From positions 186,001-250,000 of the forward strand of contig CAVXZK010000011.1 in NCBI GenBank assembly GCA_963766365.1: DNA of 64,000 nt, given 5' to 3'. The notes beneath the pieces are model-generated. The model searched no databases, was not told the origin of the DNA, and saw only the letters and a list, made by a program, of their open reading frames with translations. This document shows, one piece after another, positions 25,319-32,275 of the stretch; position 1 is the first letter of the stretch, and every line of letters starts with the position of its first letter. The position numbers and the translations under genes were made by a program. The stretch is from JALORV01 sp963766365. Its GTDB lineage: Bacteria > Pseudomonadota > Gammaproteobacteria > Burkholderiales > Burkholderiaceae_F.

Positions 25319-26320
25319 CTACCCGCCCGGATGCCGGTAGTGCATCCAGGCATTGGCGAAGAAGACCAGGACCAGGACGCCGGAAGTCCAGCTGACGAGG
25401 TTCAGCAGCCGCGCACGTGGCGGCGCCATCAGGGCGACGATTACCGTGGCCGTCATGCCGATCGCCGCGAAAGCGGACAGGGCGTGCGCTACGGACACGT
25501 GCGAAAGCAGCGGGCCGGGGAGATACAGCACGTCGTCCACTGCTAGGATCACTAGGTTGAAAAGGTTGCTGCCCACCAGATTGCCCACCGCAAGGTCGAT
25601 CGACTTCATGCGCCAGGCCGCGAAGGTCACGGCCATCTCCGGCAAGCTGGTCGTCAGGGCGACCAGCGACGTGCCGACAAACCCATCGGACCATCCCATG
25701 AGTCTCGCAATCTCGATGGCGAGGTGCGGCAACGCGATGCCCGCAGCGACGACGACGAGCGCCGCGGCTGCATATCGCAGGATTGCCCGGCGCAAGGCGT
25801 GCCCCGATGATCTGTGCGGGTCGGAGTCATCCCTTTTGGTGTGCGCACGCTCGTGCTGGAACACGGTTCGCATTGCGAACAGGTAGAGGATCGCAACCAC
25901 CGGTGTTACCGCGCTGATGTGCAGCAGGCTCGTGCCGAACGTTCGTCCCACCACGATTTCGGCACCCACCAGCGCGAGCATCAGCGCCGCGAAGGCCGCG
26001 CCGACGATGTGGTCTCGGCTTGCCGCCGTGAACACGGACGATGGACGCTGCGCCATGTCGAGCAGCGCTATAAGCACGAGATTGAAGACACAGCTGCCGA
26101 GGACGTCGCCGACGGCCACTCCGGGGGCCTTGGCGGCCGTGACTGCCGAGACGCCGGTGACGAGCTCCGGGAGCGACGTCACTGAAGCCACGAGGACCGT
26201 GCCGATCCAGGTCGAGCCCAGTCCGGTCAGCCGCGCGATGTCTTCGCCGTAACGGCACAACCGCGTGCCAGCGAGCAGAATCGCCAGCGCACATAGCGAG
26301 AACAAGACCGCGACGGTCAT
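25319..26320 (-). CDS. Cation/Ca2+ exchanger (CaCA family, YrbG-like)
   Basis: 333-residue inner-membrane antiporter with ten hydrophobic segments in two homologous halves. Both alpha-repeat signatures are visible, GTVLVASVTSLPELVTG and GTSLVALTTSLPEMAVTF, each with the cation-binding Glu, together with GDVLGSCVFNLVLIAL and GNLVGSNLFNLVILAV. A charged cytoplasmic loop with HERAHTKRDDSDPHRSS separates the halves. The ATG at 26320 is preferred to a TTG one codon earlier. It stands between two TRAP systems with gaps of about 110-130 bases, so it need not be co-transcribed. Transport of Ca2+ or Na+ is inferred from family. Confidence 0.87.
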   Translation of the reverse strand: MTVAVLFSLCALAILLAGTRLCRYGEDIARLTGLGSTWIGTVLVASVTSLPELVTGVSAVTAAKAPGVAVGDVLGSCVFNLVLIALLDMAQRPSSVFTAASRDHIVGAAFAALMLALVGAEIVVGRTFGTSLLHISAVTPVVAILYLFAMRTVFQHERAHTKRDDSDPHRSSGHALRRAILRYAAAALVVVAAGIALPHLAIEIARLMGWSDGFVGTSLVALTTSLPEMAVTFAAWRMKSIDLAVGNLVGSNLFNLVILAVDDVLYLPGPLLSHVSVAHALSAFAAIGMTATVIVALMAPPRARLLNLVSWTSGVLVLVFFANAWMHYRHPGG

Positions 26321-26432
26321 CAAGGTCTAAGCGGCAGCAGGCCAACTCGGCGGTGAGCAGAATCTACTCGAAGCCAATGCCCGCGCGAACGAATGGCGCT
26401 CTAAGCGATGTGAGGGCTAGGCTACCTGGGGA

Positions 26433-27719
26433 TTACCCGGCGCCCATCAGCAGGTTCGGCAGCCACAGGCTGATGGCCGGCACGTAGGTGATGAGGATCA
26501 GGAAGGCGATCATCACCAGGATCCACGGCGCGGCCGCCTTGGTCGTTTCGGTGAGCCCCATCCCCGAAATCCCGGACGCCACATAGAGGTTCAGTCCCAC
26601 CGGTGGCGTGATCATGCCGATCTCCATGTTGACGGTCATGATGACGCCAAGGTGGATCGGGTCGATGCCGAGCTTCATCGCGACCGGGAAGAGAATTGGC
26701 GCGGTGATCAGCAGGATCGACGACGGCTCCATGAAGTTGCCGGCGATCAGCAGCAGGATGTTGACCACCACCAGGAACATCCATGGTTCCAGTCCCATCT
26801 CGTTGATCCACGCCGCCAGGCTCTGCGGGATCTGCTCGCTGGTCAGCAGGAACGAGAACAACACCGCGTTGGTGATGATGTACAGGATCATCGCCGAGAG
26901 GTTGGCGCTGTCGAGCAGCACCTTGGGCACCTGCTTCAGCGACAGGTCCTTGTAGATGACCACGGAGACAAAGAAAGCGTAGACCGCGCTCATCGCGGCG
27001 GCTTCCGTCGGCGTGAAGATGCCGGAGTAGATGCCGCCGATGACGACGACGATCAGCAGCAGCCCCCACACGCTCTCGCGGAATGCCGTCACGACCTCCT
27101 TGAGGCTCGCCCGTTTCATGCGCGGGTAGCCACGCTTCTTCGCCACGGCCCACGTCACGACCAGTAGTGTCAACGCAAGCAGGATGCCCGGGACGATGCC
27201 GGCAATGAACAGCCGGCCGATCGACGAGTTGGTGGAGACCGCGTAGATCACCATCACGATCGACGGCGGAATCAGGATGCCCAGAGCGCCGGAGGTCGCG
27301 ATGACGCCGGTGCCGAACTTCTTCGGGTAACCCTGCTTGACCATCGCCGGCAGGATGATCGACCCAATGGCAACGACTGTCGCCGGCGACGACCCCGACA
27401 CCGCAGCGAACAGCGCACAGGCGACGACTCCGCCCAGCGCCAGGCCGCCGTGCAGGTGGCCGACCAGCGCAGTGGCGAAGCGGATCATGCGTTTTGCTAC
27501 GCCGCCGTGGGTGAGGAACGTGCCGGCGAGGATGAAGAACGGGATCGCCATGATCTCGAACTTCTCGATGCCGGTGAACAGCTTCAGTGCCACCGATTCC
27601 AGTGGCACGTCGGTCATCGTAAAGAGGAAGGTGAGAACGGTCAGGCCGAGCGAAATCGAGATCGGCATGCCCGTCAGCATCAGGGCGATCAGCAGTGCGA
27701 AGATGACGACGCCGCTCAT
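26433..27719 (-). CDS. TRAP transporter large permease DctM, second copy
   Basis: 428-residue, 12-helix TRAP large subunit, distal copy of a tandem dctQM duplication. Signatures are FFILAGTFLTHGGVAKRMIR, SGSSPATVVAIGSIILPAMV and NMEIGMITPPVGLNLYVASG. It differs from the other copy (28697-29983) at about 21 residues, nearly all in its C-terminal two thirds, for example VVTAFRES against VWASFRES. It overlaps its dctQ by four bases. No third receptor gene is present, so this copy must share the dctP product or work with one elsewhere. Confidence 0.93.
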   Translation of the reverse strand: MSGVVIFALLIALMLTGMPISISLGLTVLTFLFTMTDVPLESVALKLFTGIEKFEIMAIPFFILAGTFLTHGGVAKRMIRFATALVGHLHGGLALGGVVACALFAAVSGSSPATVVAIGSIILPAMVKQGYPKKFGTGVIATSGALGILIPPSIVMVIYAVSTNSSIGRLFIAGIVPGILLALTLLVVTWAVAKKRGYPRMKRASLKEVVTAFRESVWGLLLIVVVIGGIYSGIFTPTEAAAMSAVYAFFVSVVIYKDLSLKQVPKVLLDSANLSAMILYIITNAVLFSFLLTSEQIPQSLAAWINEMGLEPWMFLVVVNILLLIAGNFMEPSSILLITAPILFPVAMKLGIDPIHLGVIMTVNMEIGMITPPVGLNLYVASGISGMGLTETTKAAAPWILVMIAFLILITYVPAISLWLPNLLMGAG

Positions 27720-28355
27720 TTGCGCGCTCCCGGTGCGTTGATGTCGTCATCCTTGGGATGCAGGTCGGACGGCATTGCCGCCCATTCGAATTCGGCCTCC
27801 TTGTCCAGCCCCTCGACGTGGCCATGGTCGGCATGCGGCAGGTGGCCGGTCTTGATGAAGCCCCAGCACACCTGCAGGAAGCGGTAACACATCAGGTAGG
27901 AGCCGAGCGGGATGCAGGCGTACACCAGCCACTTCGGCAGCTCGAGGTCGGCCGACACCTGTTCGGTGTGCATCAGCTCCCACACGAAGTGGGCACCGAA
28001 CGAGCCGATGATGAAGGTGAAGAGCGCGCCGCCCAGCAGGCCGAAGATGATGAACTTGGCCCGCACGTTGGGCTTGAGCACGTTGATCAGCACGTCGACG
28101 CCGACGTGGATGCCGGTGCGCACGCCGTAGGCCGCACCGAACTTGGCCATCCACACGAACATGAAGATGCACAGTTCCTGCGCCCAGGACAGGTCAATCT
28201 TCAGCAGGGCATCCTGGAAACCGCCAGTGGCGAAACCCGTCGAATAGCGGTGCACCACCGCCGCGAAGATGATGACGGTCGCCGCCCCGATCAGGAACGT
28301 GATGAGCCATTCCTCGAGGTGATCGAGGACGCGGTTGACCATGGGTCTCCTCCTT
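27303..28355 (-). repeat. Near-identical segment of dctQM duplication, copy 2
   Basis: About 1.05 kb almost identical to 29567-30619 (offset 2264 bases), covering the 5' third of dctM, all of dctQ and the ribosome-binding site. Only a few single-base differences were noticed, such as C/T in the dctQ codon near 27978. Outside this block the dctM copies are clearly diverged. Confidence 0.85.
27716..28342 (-). CDS. TRAP transporter small permease DctQ, second copy
   Basis: 208-residue, four-helix small TRAP subunit with a His/Asp-rich cytoplasmic tail (HLPHADHGHVEGLDKEAEFE). Its amino-acid sequence is identical to the copy at 29980-30606; the DNA differs by only occasional silent changes. The ATG at 28342 is preceded by AGGAGGAGACCC, also shared by the other copy. 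Upstream sequence then diverges at once. Both copies appear intact. Confidence 0.93.
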   Translation of the reverse strand: MVNRVLDHLEEWLITFLIGAATVIIFAAVVHRYSTGFATGGFQDALLKIDLSWAQELCIFMFVWMAKFGAAYGVRTGIHVGVDVLINVLKPNVRAKFIIFGLLGGALFTFIIGSFGAHFVWELMHTEQVSADLELPKWLVYACIPLGSYLMCYRFLQVCWGFIKTGHLPHADHGHVEGLDKEAEFEWAAMPSDLHPKDDDINAPGARK

Positions 28356-28696
28356 TGAGTCCGCTCGCGTGATGGCCGGCGGCCGAAGTTCTTCTGCGTT
28401 CTTGCTTCGTGATCGTCGCCGGCTCGGTTCCGCGGGTGAGGCGGAGGCCCCGGTGGCTTCAGGCTTAGGGATAACCCGGGCGCTCGAAGCCTAGGGATAA
28501 TACTGATACGCGGAACGCCTGCAACGCCTTTTCGGCGGTTTGGGCGTAGGCCGCACACGCCGCGGTGCAGGCGGTGTCTGGGCTGTCCGCCACGGAAGCG
28601 TGGCGCGCAGGACGGGCGTCTGGGTCTGCCCGGGCGCTAGCCCAGGGGCCGCTATTGGAGGCGCGGGCCGCGTGGGACCCGGGCGCCTCGGGGAGA
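28343..28696 (-). other. Spacer between the two dctQM copies
   Basis: 354 bases without a gene. It contains the direct repeat GCYTAGGGATAA (28463-28474 and 28489-28500) and a candidate promoter for the second dctQM copy. The rest is GC-rich sequence in which no coding remnant, transposase or clear terminator was recognised. Confidence 0.6.
28497..28524 (-). promoter_or_regulatory. Candidate sigma-70 promoter of second dctQM copy
   Basis: On the minus strand TTGCAG (28519-28524) and TATTAT (28497-28502) are separated by 16 bases. The -10 overlaps one of two copies of the direct repeat GCYTAGGGATAA, 26 bases apart, which could bind a regulator. It is about 150 bases before the dctQ ATG. Confidence 0.4.
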
Positions 28697-29983
28697 TTAG
28701 CTGGCGCCCATCAGGAGGTTCGGCAGCCACAGGCTGATGATCGGGACGTAGGTGATCAGCATCAGGAACGCGATCATCACCAGAATCCAGGGAGCGGCCG
28801 CCTTGGTCGTCTCGGTCAGGCCCATGCCTGAGATGCCCGACGCGACGTACAGGTTCAGGCCGACCGGTGGCGTGATCATGCCGATCTCCATGTTGACCGT
28901 CATCAGCACGCCCAGATGGATCGGATCGATGCCGAGCTTCATCGCGACCGGGAAGAGAATTGGCGCGGTGATCAGCAGGATCGACGACGGCTCCATGAAG
29001 TTACCGGCGATCAGCAGCAGGATGTTGACCACCACCAGGAACATCCACGGTGAAAGCCCCATCTCGTTGATCCACTCAGCCAGGCTTTGCGGGATCTGCT
29101 CGCTGGTCAGCAGGAACGAGAACAGCACCGCGTTGGTGATGATGTACAGGATCATCGCCGAGAGGTTGGCGCTGTCGAGCAATACCTTGGGCACCTGCTT
29201 GAACGTCAGGTCCTTGTAGACGAACACCGAGACGAAGAACGCATACATCGCGCTCATCGCGGCGGCTTCCGTCGGCGTGAAGATGCCGGAATAGATACCG
29301 CCGATGACGACGACGATCAGCAGCAGGCCCCAGATGCTTTCGCGGAACGACGCCCAGACCTCCTTGAGGCTCGCCCGCTTCATGCGCGGATAGTTGCGCT
29401 TCTTGGCCACGGCCCAGGTCACGCCGAGCAGGATCAGCGCGAGCAGGATGCCGGGGACGATGCCGGCGATGAACAGCCGCCCGATCGACGAGTTGGTCGA
29501 CACCGCATAGATCACCATCACGATCGACGGCGGAACCAGGATGCCCAGCGCGCCCGACGTGGCGACGACGCCGGTGCCGAACTTCTTCGGGTAACCCTGC
29601 TTGACCATCGCCGGCAGGATGATCGACCCAATGGCAACGACTGTTGCCGGCGACGACCCCGACACCGCAGCGAACAGCGCACAGGCGACGACTCCACCCA
29701 GCGCCAGGCCGCCGTGCAGGTGGCCGACCAGCGCAGTGGCGAAGCGGATCATGCGTTTTGCTACGCCGCCGTGGGTGAGGAACGTGCCGGCGAGGATGAA
29801 GAACGGGATCGCCATGATCTCGAACTTCTCGATGCCGGTGAACAACTTCAGCGCCACGGCTTCCAGTGGCACGTCGGTCATCGTAAAGAGGAAGGTGAGA
29901 ACGGTCAGGCCGAGCGAAATCGAGATCGGCATGCCCGTCAGCATCAGGGCGATCAGCAGTGCGAAGATGACGACGCCGCTCAT
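28697..29983 (-). CDS. TRAP transporter large permease DctM, first copy
   Basis: 428-residue, 12-helix large TRAP subunit, with the same signatures as the distal copy (GSSPATVVAIGSIILPAMV, ITPPVGLNLYVASGISG). It follows dctQ with a four-base overlap and belongs to the dctPQM operon whose receptor gene is at 30739. The family transports C4-dicarboxylates and other organic acids; the true substrate here is not known. Its 3' third is about 10 percent different from the second copy while its 5' part is almost identical. Confidence 0.94.
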   Translation of the reverse strand: MSGVVIFALLIALMLTGMPISISLGLTVLTFLFTMTDVPLEAVALKLFTGIEKFEIMAIPFFILAGTFLTHGGVAKRMIRFATALVGHLHGGLALGGVVACALFAAVSGSSPATVVAIGSIILPAMVKQGYPKKFGTGVVATSGALGILVPPSIVMVIYAVSTNSSIGRLFIAGIVPGILLALILLGVTWAVAKKRNYPRMKRASLKEVWASFRESIWGLLLIVVVIGGIYSGIFTPTEAAAMSAMYAFFVSVFVYKDLTFKQVPKVLLDSANLSAMILYIITNAVLFSFLLTSEQIPQSLAEWINEMGLSPWMFLVVVNILLLIAGNFMEPSSILLITAPILFPVAMKLGIDPIHLGVLMTVNMEIGMITPPVGLNLYVASGISGMGLTETTKAAAPWILVMIAFLMLITYVPIISLWLPNLLMGAS

Positions 29984-30619
29984 TTGCGCGCTCCCGGTGC
30001 GTTGATGTCGTCATCCTTGGGATGCAGGTCGGACGGCATTGCCGCCCATTCGAATTCGGCCTCCTTGTCCAGCCCCTCGACGTGGCCATGGTCGGCATGC
30101 GGCAGGTGGCCGGTCTTGATGAAGCCCCAGCACACCTGCAGGAAGCGGTAACACATCAGGTAGGAGCCGAGCGGGATGCAGGCGTACACCAGCCACTTCG
30201 GCAGCTCGAGGTCGGCCGACACCTGTTCGGTGTGCATCAGTTCCCACACGAAGTGGGCACCGAACGAGCCGATGATGAAGGTGAAGAGCGCGCCGCCCAG
30301 CAGGCCGAAGATGATGAACTTGGCCCGCACGTTGGGCTTGAGCACGTTGATCAGCACGTCGACGCCGACGTGGATGCCGGTGCGCACGCCGTAGGCCGCA
30401 CCGAACTTGGCCATCCACACGAACATGAAGATGCACAGTTCCTGCGCCCAGGACAGGTCAATCTTCAGCAGGGCATCCTGGAAACCGCCAGTGGCGAAAC
30501 CCGTCGAATAGCGGTGCACCACCGCCGCGAAGATGATGACGGTCGCCGCCCCGATCAGGAACGTGATGAGCCATTCCTCGAGGTGATCGAGGACGCGGTT
30601 GACCATGGGTCTCCTCCCC
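29567..30619 (-). repeat. Near-identical segment of dctQM duplication, copy 1
   Basis: Partner of the repeat at 27303-28355. The block ends sharply at ATGGGTCTCCTCC upstream of dctQ and fades near base 29567 inside dctM, which is what a gene-conversion tract would look like. Confidence 0.85.
29980..30606 (-). CDS. TRAP transporter small permease DctQ, first copy
   Basis: 208-residue small subunit with four helices (for example FLIGAATVIIFAAVVHRYST and ELCIFMFVWMAKFGAAYG). It is identical in protein sequence to the copy at 27716-28342. The ATG at 30606 has an AGGAGACCC site. It is separated from dctP by 132 bases holding terminator-like hairpins, so its expression is probably lower than that of the receptor. 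Confidence 0.94.
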   Translation of the reverse strand: MVNRVLDHLEEWLITFLIGAATVIIFAAVVHRYSTGFATGGFQDALLKIDLSWAQELCIFMFVWMAKFGAAYGVRTGIHVGVDVLINVLKPNVRAKFIIFGLLGGALFTFIIGSFGAHFVWELMHTEQVSADLELPKWLVYACIPLGSYLMCYRFLQVCWGFIKTGHLPHADHGHVEGLDKEAEFEWAAMPSDLHPKDDDINAPGARK

Positions 30620-30646
30620 GTCTTGTTATGGCGGGACTATATAAAA

Positions 30647-30735
30647 ACGATGCCCGCTATAACGCGGGCATCGGGGAACTACCTAGATAAGAACGATGCC
30701 CACTGACGCACAGACATCGGGAAACTACCTAGAGG
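30647..30735 (-). terminator. Two tandem terminator-like hairpins between dctP and dctQ
   Basis: The dctQ-proximal unit has a perfect nine-base stem GATGCCCGC / GCGGGCATC (30649-30657 and 30664-30672), followed on the minus strand by GTTTTTATATAG. The dctP-proximal unit is a degenerate repeat (CGATGTCTG...GGGCATCG with G-U pairs) followed by TTCTTATC. Both units share AACTACCTAGA, so this is a roughly 45-base tandem repeat. It probably terminates part of the transcription after dctP. Confidence 0.65.
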
Positions 30736-30738
30736 CGA

Positions 30739-31758
30739 TCAGCCGGGCTTGAAACCCGTCTCCTTGTATACCGCTTCGATCGTTTCCTTGCCGATGCGGC
30801 TTTCCATCTCCTTGTGCACCGGTACCAGCGCCTTCTTCCAGGCTGCGCGTTCTTCCGGCGTCGGCACGTAGACCGCGCTCTTGCCGGAGGCCTTAACCTT
30901 GGCCATGGAGTCTTCGTTTTCCTTCTTGGCGATGTCGTTGGCGTACGTCGTCGCTTCCGCCATTGCCGCCTCGAGCCCGGCACGGACGTCGGGGGGCAGG
31001 CCGTCCCAGAACTTCTTGTTGGTGATGACCGCATATCCGAGATAGCCGTGGTCGGTCATCGCCACGTGCTTCTGCACCTCGTGCATCTTCTGCGTGTACA
31101 GGTTCGAAGGCGGATTCTCGGTGCCGTCGACCACGCCCGTCTGCAGCGCTTGGTAGACCTCGGAAAAGGCCATCGTCTGCGGCAGGGCACCCAGCGCCTT
31201 CATCTGCGCGCCCAGCACCTGCGACGACTGGATGCGCATCTTCTTGCCCCTCAGGTCCGTGGGCAGCTTGATCGGCGTGTTGGCGCTCATCACCTTGAAG
31301 CCGTTGTCCCAGTACGCCAGGCCGGTGATGCCCTTGCTTTCAAGTTTCTTGAAGAGCGCCTTGCCAGTTGGCCCTTCCGTGACCTTGTGCAGTTCTGCGT
31401 AGTTGTCAAAGATGTACGGCAGGTCGAATACTTCGAATTCGCGCGCACCCAGCGGCCCGAACTTCGCCAGCGACGGCGCCAGTAACTGCACCGAGCCCAG
31501 CGACAGCGCTTCCATTTCCTCGCCGTCCTTGTACAGCGTCGAGTTCGGATAGACCTCGACCTTGACCTTGCCCGGCAGGCGCTTTTCGGCGAGTTCCTTG
31601 AACTTCTCCGCGCCCTTGCCTTTCGGCGTGTCGACCGCCACGACGTGGCTGAACTTGATGACGATCGGCGCTTGCGCCCCGGCGGTCAGGGGCAGTGCTG
31701 CAGTGGCGGCGAGAGCGCCGACGGTCGCGAGAGCGTCGCGACGGGTGTAGTGACCCAT
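30739..31758 (-). CDS. dctP: TRAP transporter solute-binding protein DctP
   Basis: 339-residue periplasmic receptor of the DctP family. The N-terminus YTRRDALATVGALAATAALP looks like a twin-arginine signal, with cleavage near AGAQA. Family features are IKFSHVVAVDTPKGKGAEKF, LADLRGKKMR-type segment TDLRGKKMRIQSS with the conserved Arg that binds the ligand carboxylate, and EVYQALQTGVVDGTENPPSN. It heads dctPQM. The ligand is an organic acid by family; C4-dicarboxylate is the default guess only. Confidence 0.93.
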   Translation of the reverse strand: MGHYTRRDALATVGALAATAALPLTAGAQAPIVIKFSHVVAVDTPKGKGAEKFKELAEKRLPGKVKVEVYPNSTLYKDGEEMEALSLGSVQLLAPSLAKFGPLGAREFEVFDLPYIFDNYAELHKVTEGPTGKALFKKLESKGITGLAYWDNGFKVMSANTPIKLPTDLRGKKMRIQSSQVLGAQMKALGALPQTMAFSEVYQALQTGVVDGTENPPSNLYTQKMHEVQKHVAMTDHGYLGYAVITNKKFWDGLPPDVRAGLEAAMAEATTYANDIAKKENEDSMAKVKASGKSAVYVPTPEERAAWKKALVPVHKEMESRIGKETIEAVYKETGFKPG

Positions 31759-32275
31759 GGTTGTCTCCTCGGTTGAGTCCTGGTTTCGCCCCGACCCCAG
31801 CGGATTCGACGGCGTCCTGAAGCAGTGCTTCTACGCATATCTTGCGCCAAGTCCTTGATCAGACGCAAAGGCCTCAACTCAGGGCCCCGAAAACGATCCG
31901 GCCCACTGCAGTCGCCGGGGGATTCCCGCCGCATCGGCCGGCGGCCGGCGTGCTTGTGGCCGGCCCGTTTCTGGAGCGCCGAACGCCCCTTCGGCCATCC
32001 CTGCTTTTTTGTCCGGCGTGCCTGAACAATCTTCACGCAACAAATGCGTCACTGCCGTCCCGTTGTTTGCGCACGGTCAAAGCGAAGGTAGCTACGTATA
32101 GGAACAATCCCTACCCAAGACGGGGTAGACCGCAGGGATGCGGCGGGACCTCGACGATTTCGAAGTGAGTGTTCAGGAGTGATTGGTTCCGTGCCCGCCA
32201 AGGTTGAATGAAGCAAGAAGGGACGGAGCGGTTGCGATCTACGTGCAGGACTGGTCCTTGATTGGAGGAGGGGCT
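31759..32275. other. Divergent intergenic region between dctP and the decaheme cluster
   Basis: 517 bases with no convincing gene. On the dctP side it carries the sigma-54-like element. On the other side are a small hairpin CTACCC-AAGACG-GGGTAG (32111-32128) and a TATAGG (near 32096) that might be a -10. No FNR-quality palindrome was found; TTGAT-CAGA-CGCAA at 31855 is only a partial match. The stretch ends with the GGAGGAGGGG site of the cytochrome gene. Confidence 0.5.
31834..31851 (-). promoter_or_regulatory. Candidate sigma-54 promoter of dctPQM
   Basis: The minus strand reads CTTGGCGCAAGATATGCG, with GG and GC dinucleotides exactly ten bases apart as in -24/-12 promoters, though the -12 TTGC is changed to ATGC. 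It is about 75 bases before the dctP ATG. dct TRAP operons are often sigma-54 controlled. Confidence 0.3.

Noticed and set aside
26433..30619. Duplication considered as carried by an insertion sequence
   Set aside because: No transposase, terminal inverted repeats or target-site duplication were seen at the edges.
31855..31868. TTGAT-CAGA-CGCAA as an FNR site for the decaheme cluster
   Set aside because: Only eight of ten positions match and it is over 400 bases from the gene.
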